Assembly: GCF_039621855.1 (NCBI RefSeq)
Contig: NZ_CP155071.1
Location: 2,976,001-3,040,000, forward strand
DNA: 64,000 nucleotides
Direction: 5' to 3'
Source: Erwinia sp. HDF1-3R
GTDB taxonomy: Bacteria; Pseudomonadota; Gammaproteobacteria; Enterobacterales; Enterobacteriaceae
Part shown: one piece after another, positions 18,593-27,695 of the stretch
Position numbering within the stretch: position 1 is the first letter of the stretch
Layout: every line of letters begins with the position of its first letter
Made by a program: the position numbers and the translations under genes
The notes under the pieces: generated by a model
What the model was told of the DNA's origin: nothing
Seen by the model: only the letters and a program-made list of their open reading frames with translations
Databases searched by the model: none

Positions 18593-19067
18593 ATTCTTCT
18601 TATCAACCCGAACACTCTAAGTAATTGATATTATTGACCTAAAGAATGAGGCTGTCATACCGTTTTTATCGACCAAATTGATATGCAAAAAAATAGCTAT
18701 AATCTATCAAATAATTAATATACATCGATATAAACAATTAATCACCGATCGATTGGCGACCCTTTAATCGTTAATATCTATCAAAATAGATATATAGATC
18801 GATTTTGCAGATCAATAAGTTAATGAAATGTGTGATTAATTGACTGATTTTTTCCTAAAAAGCTCGCACTTTGAACACATTGAGTCCGAAGCACCTTACT
18901 ATGATGTTGAGTCATGCTGTCATTACGGATAGGGTAAAGGCATCAACTAAGTGTTCTGTCCATGACGGGACGATATCTCTAGCAACGACATAGTTTTACG
19001 ATATGCTTTGTTAGAAAGGCGGTTTGTAAATTCAATTGCGATAACCCAGGTAACGGAGTACCACCCA
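18593..19067. other. AT-rich intergenic region
   Basis: Very AT-rich between 18660 and 18840, with several imperfect inverted repeats around atcgat and tagatcgat. A 30-codon open frame with a TTG start (18840-18932, ending DVESCCHYG) has no ribosome-binding site; it could be the tail of a lost gene. Nothing else is supported. Confidence 0.4.
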
Positions 19068-19913
19068 GTGAGCAATGCATTATTTCCTTTAACGATCTTC
19101 ACGACCCAGCGCCGTTTCAATGATTTTTCTACGGACGATATGCGTTATGGCGACATTCCGGAAGACAGGCTGAGAAGAGAGTTCGGACTTAACAACATAT
19201 CGAATGTGGTTGATCCCTATACCCTAACCCGACTGACAACATTTGATAATCCGCAATCAAGATTCGCAGGAGCTTATGGTAGCATTCACCGTGGCGATAA
19301 ACTGAGTGTCCAGCAAGGTACGCAGCTATTGTTCGAGGAAATGCAGGTTACATCGCTACCTTTTTCTTTCGTTGGCCCGCATAGATATTTAATCAATCAG
19401 ATGCTAAGGAATTTTCGGTTTTCACGGGGATTAGATTTTCACAATCCTCAATTAGATAGAGCTTATCGGAATAAACTGCATTCTGATTATGCTGCTAAGA
19501 AAACAACGTCTATCATGCAAGAAACGATTGGATTATTCATTGATTATACCAGCAAAGGATTTCCTCATGAACGACTGGAAAGTTTAACTTCTGCCATCAA
19601 ACTCTCTATACTTCCAAAATCTGACTCTTTAATACTTGATAAAATTAATGGAATGGGAATTACTTTCCACGATTTTTATGCAACTAGAATAGAAATTCTT
19701 GGTCTTGATGTTAATGATCATGGCTGGAAAGCAAGTGTCAGATTTACAGGCCAGGATCATTTCGGCCTGGATGTCGGTGATATACGCAAGCGTAAATTCA
19801 ATCAGTTTCAATTCTTCAGAATATGGTTTGTTCTTCAACGGTTGGATAAATTTGGTTTTCGTCCATTTCTGACAAATATGGAAGCTGTGATTGACATAGA
19901 AGGAAAACGATAA
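19068..19913 (+). CDS. DUF3289 family protein
   Basis: A 281-aa protein matching DUF3289 as I know it (LFPLTIFTTQRRFNDFSTDDMRYGD near the start, then VDPYTLTRLTTFDN and a FTGQDHFGLDV stretch near the end). I chose the GTG at 19068 because GGAG precedes it and the family begins here; an upstream TTG at 19008 is possible. DUF3289 proteins often lie near type VI secretion or polymorphic-toxin islands; the function is unknown. The stop overlaps the start of the next gene (TAATG), so the two are translationally coupled. Confidence 0.8.
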   Translation: MSNALFPLTIFTTQRRFNDFSTDDMRYGDIPEDRLRREFGLNNISNVVDPYTLTRLTTFDNPQSRFAGAYGSIHRGDKLSVQQGTQLLFEEMQVTSLPFSFVGPHRYLINQMLRNFRFSRGLDFHNPQLDRAYRNKLHSDYAAKKTTSIMQETIGLFIDYTSKGFPHERLESLTSAIKLSILPKSDSLILDKINGMGITFHDFYATRIEILGLDVNDHGWKASVRFTGQDHFGLDVGDIRKRKFNQFQFFRIWFVLQRLDKFGFRPFLTNMEAVIDIEGKR

Positions 19914-20302
19914 TGCGTAAACTAGTAATTTTCTCACTGGCAGTGGTTTTATGTATTATTGGTTATCTGTTTCCAGGAAAACCTAATATTTCTGTTATTG
20001 GTGCACATTATGATGGTAGTACAGCACAAATTATTGTTGATAAATTACCTTTAACCGACTCAAACAAGATTAATTGGTGGCAAAGAAACCAAAATGAAAT
20101 CCTTAAAAAATACGACATTCCAACTGGTGATAAAACACCCTTTCTTATTGTTGTCTATGCCTTTGGTGATGGCTATCAAGTAGAAGGTAAAGAAGACAGA
20201 CTTTGCTTCACAGATATAAAACCACCAAAAAACTGTATTGATAAAAAAATTATTATGATGATCTGGCGCACGCGCGATGGTGGCGTTAAATATCAATTCT
20301 AA
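19913..20302 (+). CDS. DUF943 family small membrane-anchored protein
   Basis: A 129-aa protein with a single N-terminal hydrophobic segment (LVIFSLAVVLCIIGYLF) and a periplasmic domain with the NWWQRNQNEILKKYDIP motif and two cysteines (CFTD, CIDKK) of DUF943. It is coupled to the DUF3289 gene; this pairing recurs in Pantoea, Enterobacter and relatives near secretion-system islands. By position it might be a partner or immunity-like protein, but this is unproven. It is AT-rich relative to the chromosome. Confidence 0.75.
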   Translation: MRKLVIFSLAVVLCIIGYLFPGKPNISVIGAHYDGSTAQIIVDKLPLTDSNKINWWQRNQNEILKKYDIPTGDKTPFLIVVYAFGDGYQVEGKEDRLCFTDIKPPKNCIDKKIIMMIWRTRDGGVKYQF

Positions 20303-20411
20303 TTTGTATTAGTTGCGACTTGATCTGACACATGTCCATGAATGGTTGAGAGTTACCGGTTTTGATATAGGTGTCGAACCCTTATAAAAAACACAGGGTA
20401 ATTCTCATGCT

Positions 20412-20576
20412 TCATATAACCGCCGGGTCGCAGCGCTGCCGGAACTCCTGCCGGGCATTCATCACGGTGCGCCGGTTACGCCAGGCATACCAGCCGCTGC
20501 GGGCAACCCGCAGCACCCGGCACATGGCTTTAATGCTGAACTCAGCCTGATACTTTTCGACAAAGACATACTTCAT
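20412..20576 (-). pseudogene. IS3-family transposase OrfB, N-terminal fragment
   Basis: 54 codons beginning [20 protein letters not shown], then GWYAWRNR, typical of the OrfB start. It ends by running into unrelated sequence with a stop at 20412. The whole catalytic region is lost. Confidence 0.8.
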
Positions 20577-20872
20577 TTCAGGCGCTTCGCGAAGTATGTC
20601 GCGGCCTTTTGGAGAATGGCAATCTCTTCCGCCTGCTCAGCCAGTTGCCGCTTAAGGCGGGCATTTTCAGCGGCCAGTTCACTTTCACGCTCTGACGCGG
20701 TCACTATCTGCTGTTGTTTGCTGCGCCAGGTATAAAGCTGTGATTCATACAGGCTGAGTTCGCGGGCCGCGGCAGCAACACCAATTTGCTCAGCAAGCTT
20801 CAGCGCTTCGTTGCGAAATTCATACGTGTGCTGCTTACGGGGCTTTTTGCTGGTCGATGTTGGTTTTGTCAT
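20573..20872 (-). CDS. IS3-family transposase OrfA
   Basis: A 99-aa helix-turn-helix protein ([36 protein letters not shown]) followed by a leucine-zipper helix ([20 protein letters not shown]), the standard OrfA layout. The stop overlaps the orfB start as ATGA. It probably has no function, since orfB is truncated. Confidence 0.85.
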   Translation of the reverse strand: MTKPTSTSKKPRKQHTYEFRNEALKLAEQIGVAAAARELSLYESQLYTWRSKQQQIVTASERESELAAENARLKRQLAEQAEEIAILQKAATYFAKRLK

Positions 20873-21060
20873 GAGTCACCTCTGGTTGAGAGTTTACTCA
20901 CTTAGTCGCGTGTCCACTATTGCTGGGTAGGATCAGGCCGTTTGAGTTTGCCCAAAATATTTACCCGCCCTTGTTTTAAGCATTTTCTATTTTTTTCTGG
21001 TTATAAAATAAAAACTTGATAAAATGATTTTCATAACAAGATTTATTACAGGGATGTAAA

Positions 21061-21288
21061 ATGGGTGTTATGAGCATAATAGTAATTACTGTAGCATTGG
21101 GCTTGTATACTCTTTATGATAGTTATTCTTCGTATAAGAAAGGTGTATTTAAAGAATATCGCAAGATGGCTCCATTTATTTACCATTACAAAAAAGACAA
21201 ATCATTCACCCCCAAAATACTAGAAAACATTCTACTCGGGTTGTTCATGATTGGTTTTGCCATCTGGTTCTGGTTTAAAACATCATGA
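21061..21288 (+). CDS. Small two-helix membrane protein, unknown
   Basis: A 75-aa protein with a hydrophobic helix at residues 3-18 and a second at about 55-72, joined by a basic loop rich in Tyr and Lys. An AGGGATG sequence lies upstream of the ATG as ribosome-binding site. I do not recognise a family. It is AT-rich and lies between an IS relic and a broken immunity gene, so it may itself be an accessory or orphan immunity gene. Confidence 0.5.
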   Translation: MGVMSIIVITVALGLYTLYDSYSSYKKGVFKEYRKMAPFIYHYKKDKSFTPKILENILLGLFMIGFAIWFWFKTS

Positions 21289-21498
21289 GGTTATATTTTT
21301 AATTTAGCATAATATATAGATTTGAAATTGAGCTGTGATCATTTCACATTAGAATAATAGAATAATCCTCAACCAAGTAAAGACATTATAGTGTGATTGC
21401 GTTCTTCAGTCACTCATCAAAAAATGGCTTTCTCAAGGAGATTTTACTGAAATGAAAATTATTTATAGCAATTTCCAATAACCATTTTATAATTTATT

Positions 21499-21897
21499 TT
21501 AACCCCTTACTTTTGATATTAACTTTCCCCAAAAAGAATATTTTTCAACAACAGTTGACTGATTCGCCCATGATGGATTCAAAAGATCGGTTGATAATAT
21601 ATATTTATGATCATCATCATCAACGACTACGGCATTTAGCTTTTTAGCTATCTGCAACATCTTACAATAAAGCGCCTGGTCTGGATGCTTGGTTGAGATC
21701 CTTCCATCACTCCACTCAAGCCAGGGTCCATCATGTTCACTCTTACCGCTCCATACAGCAAAAAAATCACCATTCATTTTATCTACTGAAAGTTCTACAT
21801 CATCATTAATAACCTGAAGCCATTCACCACTACTTATTGGGTTACTTGCGCTATCAAACTAATTTTCTGTTCTTATTATGTGAAGTTCAAAGCCCAT
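21499..21897 (-). pseudogene. Immunity-type protein gene with an in-frame amber codon
   Basis: The reading frame starts at 21897 as MGFELHIIRTEN, then hits TAG (21859-21861) where relatives of the MG-x-DIHITR-x-x-W family have Trp (TGG). After it the frame is open to 21499 (FDSASNPISSGEW ... GPWLEWSDGRISTKHPDQAL ... LNAVVVDDDDHKY). One base change would restore it. Members of this small protein family usually follow polymorphic toxins. A shorter product could start at the internal ATG at 21777. Probably inactive. Confidence 0.65.
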
Positions 21898-21942
21898 AGC
21901 TATCTCCGTTTCTTGATGAAGATAGATTATTATGACTGCTCA

Positions 21943-22091
21943 TTACCAGTCAATGAAATCATCTGGTAAAATTCTGTCACGAGCCATTTTCGTATATATT
22001 TTTTGTAGTCTTTCTGCCCACTGCTTTTGTGCCTTCTTCTCCCCAATTCCCGAAACCATACTCCGCTTTTGCAGCCACGGCTGTCCGGTCT
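21943..22091 (-). pseudogene. Possible toxin C-terminal remnant upstream of the immunity-type gene
   Basis: A frame ending WAERLQKIYTKMARDRILPDDFIDW and a stop lies 45 bases before the immunity-type start, in the order expected for toxin then immunity. It has no own start and directly abuts the GST gene end, so only a cassette tail remains. The family is not recognised; the interpretation rests on order and on the protein-like sequence. Confidence 0.35.
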
Positions 22092-22739
22092 TTATTGCTG
22101 CCCGGAGCAGGTTGACGGCCAGTGATTCTGCACAACATGATTGATGAGGGGGTAATGGTCTATCTCTAACAGCGATGCGTAAAAATCTGCTCTGGCGGTA
22201 CGCAAATAATCACGCGCCGCACTCCATCGGGTAACAACACAGGCCAGCATTTCGAGACCACCCGGTGCTTGCGGGCACCAGGCCGCTGATGCATGGAAAA
22301 TGTCGCTGAACGTCTCCCACTGCTGATAAAGCTTGTGGGTTGCGCCTTCAGCCAGTGCCTTAAGGGACGCTTTCTGGTTGGAGCCCAGCCATCGCTCTGG
22401 ATAATCAATCATTCCGATGGACGCATAACAGTTAGTCACTATATAAATCAGACCGCGCAGTTGTTGCGAGCGTACTGAGGCATTCGTCGATAAAATTCCC
22501 GCGTCCGGGTATTCAAGCCCGAGGAAGATCATAATTGCTGCGCTTTCGGTCAGGACAGAACCATCGGGAAGGATTAATGTGGGTATCTGGACCAACGGAT
22601 TGAGACGGCTTAACGCTTCTTCGGCGGTGTTTTTTTCCCAGGAGCTGGCTTTGACCACGCAATATTCCACGCCACAGCGGATAAGCGCCATTTCTATTGC
22701 GGCCGATCCGGAATGGTCCGAGCCATAAAGCGTATACAT
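22092..22739 (-). CDS. Glutathione S-transferase family protein
   Basis: A 215-aa protein with an N-terminal thioredoxin-like domain (MYTLYGSDHSGSAAIEMALI; IPTLILPDGSVLTESAAIM with the cis-Pro and the Glu-Ser glutathione-binding motif), then a helical C-terminal domain. The ATG at 22739 follows GGAG. It probably conjugates or reduces a small molecule with glutathione; the substrate is unknown. The last dozen residues (QNHWPSTCSGQQ) may not be native, because unrelated cassette DNA begins at the same point. Confidence 0.8.
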   Translation of the reverse strand: MYTLYGSDHSGSAAIEMALIRCGVEYCVVKASSWEKNTAEEALSRLNPLVQIPTLILPDGSVLTESAAIMIFLGLEYPDAGILSTNASVRSQQLRGLIYIVTNCYASIGMIDYPERWLGSNQKASLKALAEGATHKLYQQWETFSDIFHASAAWCPQAPGGLEMLACVVTRWSAARDYLRTARADFYASLLEIDHYPLINHVVQNHWPSTCSGQQ

Positions 22740-22915
22740 GACATTCTCCACTGGCGGGTGATTATCAGTAAGCATAATAGATTGCCGTGCGACTGCGAGC
22801 GCAGGAAGAAACGAGGCAGTACTGTAGACGCCTGCGCTAACCGGAAAACTCCAGGCAACGCTGTGGTTGCCTGCATTCGCAGCAATAATCAGGCAGCCTT
22901 ATGGGCTGCCCGCAC

Positions 22916-23392
22916 TCAGACTTTAAGCATCTTCACCGTGGCATCCACGTCAATCTCATCTTCTGAGAAGATTAATGTCGTACCCTGGAAGGTGGTGATC
23001 GCCAGTTTTTTCAGCGAGCGCATTTCACCCGGCTCAGTGGAGGATTTCGGCCTGATGCTGTTCATCAACAGGCCCACAGAGAGCACTGCATTTTCTTTGT
23101 CAATGCGGGCATCGACAGGGACTTCTTCACTGTAAACCAGCCAGGACTTGATCGCCGTGAGCTTGAGACGCTCGCCTGCGATATAAATATAGTTGCTTTC
23201 CGGTAGCACCTTGACTGCGTAGGCTGACAAACCTTTGCTATTGGTGCCAGGTTCGAAAGTCACCGACGCATTTTTGTCAATCAGCTCGGGGTTGGCGACC
23301 TTGATCACATGAAAATAACGGTTATCACCGTTCTCATCTTTGATAAATCCAAAACCTTTTTCTTTAAACCAGGTTGTGATCGTTCCGTTCAT
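22916..23392 (-). CDS. Cold-shock-domain protein with a C-terminal extension
   Basis: A 158-aa protein. Residues 1-65 form a cold-shock domain (GTITTWFKEKGFGFIKDENGD with the RNP1-like KGFGFI, and YFHV as RNP2-like FxH). The remaining 90 residues are an uncharacterised extension (ERLKLTAIKSWLVYSEEVPVDA; TTFQGTTLIFSEDEIDVDA). It likely binds single-stranded nucleic acid. It stands alone, between the GST and DJ-1 genes. Confidence 0.75.
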   Translation of the reverse strand: MNGTITTWFKEKGFGFIKDENGDNRYFHVIKVANPELIDKNASVTFEPGTNSKGLSAYAVKVLPESNYIYIAGERLKLTAIKSWLVYSEEVPVDARIDKENAVLSVGLLMNSIRPKSSTEPGEMRSLKKLAITTFQGTTLIFSEDEIDVDATVKMLKV

Positions 23393-23628
23393 CGCCTTTA
23401 CCGCCTACTTTATCGTTAATCTACTCAGTTTTTACAGCGCGCAGTGTAAAGCACAACGGCTGTGTAGACTACGTTTTGGTTTAAGTCTGGATGATAAATC
23501 TCTGCTATGCGAGGGGCAGCCAGATAACCTATCCCTTTAGATGCCTGAGGATCACCCTGCCGCAGCGCGCAAATTTGCTCTGGGTGAGAAAAAGTCATTT
23601 TACACCTATAAATCAAAAAGGGTCTGTC

Positions 23629-24333
23629 ATGAGTGATTCCGCTTGCATATCAATCGGGCTGCTACTGTTTCCGGCACTGACACAGCTTGATCTCACCGGT
23701 CCGTATGAAGTTTTTGTCAGAGCCCCTGACACCAACGTCCATCTCATTTGGAAAACGCGGGATCCTGTCGTATCGGACCGGGGAATGGCAATTCTGCCGA
23801 CTACCACTTTCAGCACATGCCCGAAACTTGATGTCATCTGCATTCCCGGAGGACCCGGACAGATAGACCTGATGGCGGATGAGAATGTGCTTTCGTTTAT
23901 ACGCGCCCAGAGTCACCAGGCCCGACTCGTGACTTCCGTATGCACGGGCTCGTTGATACTTGCCGCCGCCGGGCTTCTGAAAGGATATCGGGCAACGACG
24001 CATTGGGCTTCGCTGGATCAACTCTCTCTGTTGGGGGCAGAACCCGTAAACGAGCGTGTCGTCCGGGATCGCAATCGTATTACTGGCGCGGGCGTAACAT
24101 CCGGCATTGATTTTGCGCTTACCGTTGTGGCCGAGCTGTATGGCATTGAGATTGCTCAGAATATTCAATTACACATGGAGTACGACCCCGCGCCACCTTT
24201 TTCCTGTGGCTCCCCCCGGACGGCATCTCCGGCCCAGCTGCAAAAAGCAAAAGAACAGACGGCGGCATTTATTGAAAAAAGGCGACAGGCGACGGTAAAA
24301 GCAGCGTCAACCCTCTTAAAAATGTCGCGATAG
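23629..24333 (+). CDS. DJ-1/PfpI family protein (isonitrile hydratase-like)
   Basis: A 234-aa protein of the DJ-1/PfpI superfamily, with the nucleophile elbow VTSVCTGSLILAAAGLLKGY near residue 105 and ATTHWASLDQL after it, as in InhA-type isonitrile hydratases, which turn isonitriles into N-formamides. The ATG at 23629 is where the family starts; the open frame further upstream is not coding-like. It stands upstream of mesXD on the same strand but 500 bases away. The enzyme activity is inferred from family only. Confidence 0.8.
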   Translation: MSDSACISIGLLLFPALTQLDLTGPYEVFVRAPDTNVHLIWKTRDPVVSDRGMAILPTTTFSTCPKLDVICIPGGPGQIDLMADENVLSFIRAQSHQARLVTSVCTGSLILAAAGLLKGYRATTHWASLDQLSLLGAEPVNERVVRDRNRITGAGVTSGIDFALTVVAELYGIEIAQNIQLHMEYDPAPPFSCGSPRTASPAQLQKAKEQTAAFIEKRRQATVKAASTLLKMSR

Positions 24334-24828
24334 CGCACTGTCAGGCCAGGGCTGATCATAAGCGACAACAGTCACTTTAAGCGTATTCGCTCCCTTTCAT
24401 TTTCTATCGGCCTGACATCACCTCAGAGCGACCGATCATGTTGCTACCGCTTAGCTATCCTGTCGGCTGCTTGAGCTAAGCCATTTTCGGCTATACCCGA
24501 AGGCAGCAATGAGCATAAAGCGGGCGTTGCATAAAATAGCCCGCCCTGAGCGTCAACACATAACATGTTGATTTAAATCAATAATCTAGAAAAAAGAAAA
24601 TTTATGCAGCAAAAGGCGTACTGCGCGCGAGGCAGATCATGAAGATGACTCATGTTGCAGTGAAATTAAATCACTTCCCCTCGTCCAGTGTTGATGGCAT
24701 AAAATATGCATTATTGATTATCAACAATATAAAGACCACTGAATGAGAAAACCGGAAAAGGAAGCTGGGAAATAGCGAAGAAATAATAAAAATTCAGGTT
24801 CTTATATCAGACATTAGGATCACAGATT
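24334..24828. other. Intergenic region upstream of mesX
   Basis: About 495 bases with a gcgggc/gcccgc hairpin around 24516-24545 (no T-run) and an AT-rich stretch before mesX. No convincing MetJ box (agacgtct repeats) is visible; the nearest is a poor match around 24808. No small gene is supported. Confidence 0.4.
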
Positions 24829-25809
24829 ATGACGAATAACGATTTCACCTTTGCTGTAAAAAGCATTAATTTTGATGAAAACTATAACCCATCAGAAAGT
24901 ACGCGCATCACGACCAACTTTGCTAATTTAGCCAGAGGCGAAAAACGTCAGGAGAACCTGCGCAATGCTCTGGCGATGATTGACAATCGCTTCAACACGC
25001 TGGCGCATTGGGATAACCCGAAAGGGGATCGTTATTCGGTTGAGCTTGAAATCGTTTCCGTTGAGATGGATGTTGAGGGCAAGGGTAATACCTTCCCGGT
25101 GATTGAAATACTGAAGACGAATATCGTCGATAAAAAGACCAATGAACGCATTGAAGGTATTGTCGGCAATAATTTTTCTTCTTACGTGCGGGATTATGAC
25201 TTTAGCGTCGTACTGTTAGAGCACAACAGGAATAAATCCACCTTCAGCACGCCGGAGAACTTTGGCGATTTGCACGGAAAACTATTTAAATGCTTTGTTA
25301 ACTCAGCAACTTACAAAGAAAACTTTACTAAAGCGCCGGTGATATGCCTGAGCGTTTCCAGCAAAAATGTCTATCACCGTACGGATTATCAGCATCCTGT
25401 CCTGGGCATTGAATACCAGCAAAATGAACCCTCCATGACCGATCACTACTTCAATAAAATGGGGTTACAGGCACGCTATTTTATGCCAGCAAACAGCGTT
25501 GCCCCTTTAGCTTTCTATTTTGCGGGTGATTTGACGGGTGATTATACCGATCTTGAGCTTATCAGCACCATCAGTACGATGGAGACGTTCCAAAAGATTT
25601 ACCGACCTGAGATTTACAATGCGCATGCTGTTGCAGGAAAAGCGTATCAGCCGAATTTGGATCAGCAGGATTATGCATTAACCAAAATTGTTTATGATCG
25701 AGAAGAGCGTAGCCGGTTAGCTATTGAGCAGGGTAAGTTTACTGAAGAGCACTTCATTAAACCTTATCGAACTATTCTTGAGCAGTGGTCTGCTAATTAC
25801 GTTCTTTGA
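24829..25809 (+). CDS. mesX: MesX (DUF1852), partner of the folate-independent methionine synthase
   Basis: A 326-aa soluble protein matching DUF1852 (FTFAVKSINFDENYNPSEST at the start; DYDFSVVLLEHNRNKSTFST in the middle). DUF1852 proteins are known as MesX, required with MesD for folate-independent methionine synthesis that depends on oxygen. It is followed after 26 bases by the mesD gene, giving the expected two-gene operon. The chemistry of MesX and the methyl donor are unknown in general. Confidence 0.88.
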   Translation: MTNNDFTFAVKSINFDENYNPSESTRITTNFANLARGEKRQENLRNALAMIDNRFNTLAHWDNPKGDRYSVELEIVSVEMDVEGKGNTFPVIEILKTNIVDKKTNERIEGIVGNNFSSYVRDYDFSVVLLEHNRNKSTFSTPENFGDLHGKLFKCFVNSATYKENFTKAPVICLSVSSKNVYHRTDYQHPVLGIEYQQNEPSMTDHYFNKMGLQARYFMPANSVAPLAFYFAGDLTGDYTDLELISTISTMETFQKIYRPEIYNAHAVAGKAYQPNLDQQDYALTKIVYDREERSRLAIEQGKFTEEHFIKPYRTILEQWSANYVL

Positions 25810-25835
25810 TTAACTAAAAATACAAGGCATCTGTT

Positions 25836-26867
25836 ATGAAAATATTGTTACCTACGTCGACCGCGGGCAGTTTACCTAAACCCTCCTGGCTTGCGCAGCC
25901 TGAGACACTGTGGTCACCCTGGAAATTGCAGGGTCAGGAACTGATTGATGGCAAACAGGATGCTCTGCGTTTGTGTCTGGAAGATCAGCAGCAGGCCGGT
26001 ATCGATATTGTCAGTGATGGCGAGCAAACGCGCCAACATTTTGTCACCACCTTTATTGAGCACCTCAGCGGCGTGGATTTCGAGAAGCGTGAGATCGTGA
26101 AAATCCGTAATCGCTATGATGCGAGTGTCCCAACGGTTGTGGGGCCGGTGAGTCGCCAAAAGCCCGTTTTCGTGGAAGATGCCCGTTTTTTACGTCAGCA
26201 AACCGATAAACCCATTAAGTGGGCCCTGCCCGGTCCTATGACGATGATTGATACGCTGTATGACAGCCACTATAAAAGTCGCGAAAAACTCGCCTGGGAA
26301 TTCGCTAAAATTCTCAATCAGGAAGCCAAAGAACTTGAGGCGGCCGGCGTTGATATTATCCAGTTTGATGAACCTGCCTTTAACGTATTTTTCGATGAGG
26401 TGAATGACTGGGGGATTGCCGCTTTAGAGAGAGCCATCGAAGGGCTTAAGTGTGAAACCGCCGTACATATTTGCTATGGCTACGGCATCAAAGCCAATAC
26501 GGACTGGAAAAAGACGCTGGGTTCAGAGTGGCGGCAATATGAAGAGATTTTCCCGAAGCTGCAGGCCTCTGATATCGATATCATCTCCCTGGAATGTCAA
26601 AACTCGCATGTTCCAATGGAGCTGATTGAACTGATCCGGGGTAAAAAAGTGATGGTTGGGGCCATTGACGTGGCAACCAATACCATTGAAACCCCCGAGG
26701 AGGTCGCCAATACCCTGCGCAAGGCGCTTCAGTTTGTCGATGCCGATAAGCTCTATCCGTCAACTAACTGTGGCATGATCCCGCTCTCCCGTCAGGTTGC
26801 GAGAGGCAAGCTCAATGCGTTAAGCGCAGGGGCAGAAATCGTTCGCAGAGAACTGCTGGCTAAATAA
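25836..26867 (+). CDS. mesD: MesD-type methionine synthase (MetE C-terminal-domain homologue)
   Basis: A 343-aa protein equal to only the catalytic domain of cobalamin-independent methionine synthase; it lacks the N-terminal folate-binding half of MetE (full MetE is over 750 aa). Zinc ligands are all present: His211 and Cys213 (HICYGYG), Glu253 (SLECQNS) and Cys312 (STNCGM). Adjacent mesX marks it as the MesD family rather than MesA-C. It should transfer a methyl group to homocysteine from a donor other than methyl-tetrahydrofolate. The sulfur operon downstream fits the theme. Confidence 0.88.
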   Translation: MKILLPTSTAGSLPKPSWLAQPETLWSPWKLQGQELIDGKQDALRLCLEDQQQAGIDIVSDGEQTRQHFVTTFIEHLSGVDFEKREIVKIRNRYDASVPTVVGPVSRQKPVFVEDARFLRQQTDKPIKWALPGPMTMIDTLYDSHYKSREKLAWEFAKILNQEAKELEAAGVDIIQFDEPAFNVFFDEVNDWGIAALERAIEGLKCETAVHICYGYGIKANTDWKKTLGSEWRQYEEIFPKLQASDIDIISLECQNSHVPMELIELIRGKKVMVGAIDVATNTIETPEEVANTLRKALQFVDADKLYPSTNCGMIPLSRQVARGKLNALSAGAEIVRRELLAK

Positions 26868-27090
26868 CCTGGCCCTGTCGCGGCAAGGTTAAGTGAATTA
26901 CCTGCTCTCTCCGATGGTCCACTGTAAGGCAGGCGATCGGAGTAAGCTTTCCTGCCGCGCCAGTTGCTCGTTCTTCTCTTTTACAAGCCGACCTGCGAAA
27001 GCGATGATCTCCCCACTTGTTTTACCGGACAGCTCGCCTTTAAATACACTTATCTTTTCCTGGGAGCCAGGATTCACGCGTTTAAAATCG

Positions 27091-27492
27091 TCAGAATTCG
27101 TCGGGTTCACCCGGCAGCGATTCTGATAATTCCTGCCCCTCAACGCCCGCATAGGTAATTAACAGCTCGGCCGGTTCATCGGTGGTGTAGCCACGATGAG
27201 CGCTGTTAACCGTTTCGTTGATTACCTGCCCGGCGTAGAAGGTATGGCATTCACCGCTCTCTTTATCCTCAACGGTCAGCGAGCCGGAGACCAGATAGGC
27301 AATATTAGGCATGGGATGAATATGCCAGGGTAATGAAGTGTGAGCCGGAAGCGAGAGCTTTATCATTGAGAGCTGAGGCTTGCCAGCCGGATAGGGGTCA
27401 TAAGGATGCCCATTCCATGCGCCGTTACACGCCAGCAGCACCTCGCTTTTAATCTGATCGGCATTATTCTGCGGTGCGTTATCGCCGCTCAT
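27091..27492 (-). CDS. Small cupin-domain protein
   Basis: A 133-aa single-domain cupin. Motif 1 carries metal ligands (LPWHIHPMPNIAYLVSGSLTV) and motif 2 appears around AGQVINETVNSAHRG. The metal-binding His-His-Glu set is partly altered (no clear Glu), so the activity is open. It is convergent with mesD and divergent from the royal-jelly-type gene. Between it and mesD (26868-27090) a minus-strand frame exists that I do not regard as a gene. Confidence 0.75.
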   Translation of the reverse strand: MSGDNAPQNNADQIKSEVLLACNGAWNGHPYDPYPAGKPQLSMIKLSLPAHTSLPWHIHPMPNIAYLVSGSLTVEDKESGECHTFYAGQVINETVNSAHRGYTTDEPAELLITYAGVEGQELSESLPGEPDEF

Positions 27493-27695
27493 TCTTTTCT
27501 CCTTTTTATTACGGGTCTGAATTAATTAATAACGCAAAGTGACCAGTGAAATATTTTTTGTCATTATGGAGTAATTCATCTAAACCTAATAAAGGTTTAG
27601 TTAATAATACCCAGAAAATCAATGCGCTTCACGCAGGCTGAGCATTAATTTGCTTTACCTCCTCTGTTTTATATCCCGGTATTAAGGAGTCGCTG

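Larger units (their letters stand above)
20412..20935 (-). mobile_element. IS3-family insertion sequence remnant
   Basis: Contains orfA intact and only the first 54 codons of orfB. The right end is near 20935 (tgatcctacccagc... read on the minus strand). The other terminal repeat and the DDE catalytic part are missing, so it cannot move by itself. Confidence 0.8.

Noticed and set aside
18840..18932. 30-codon frame with TTG start ending DVESCCHYG
   Set aside because: No ribosome-binding site and no known family; kept only as a possible gene tail.
24760..24828. MetJ-like operator before mesX
   Set aside because: The best 8-base units match agacgtct at only about five positions and are not repeated in tandem.
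26898..27152. 84-codon minus-strand frame between mesD and the cupin gene
   Set aside because: Overlaps the cupin 3' end by about 60 bases, has no ribosome-binding site and no recognisable family, though part of it looks protein-like.
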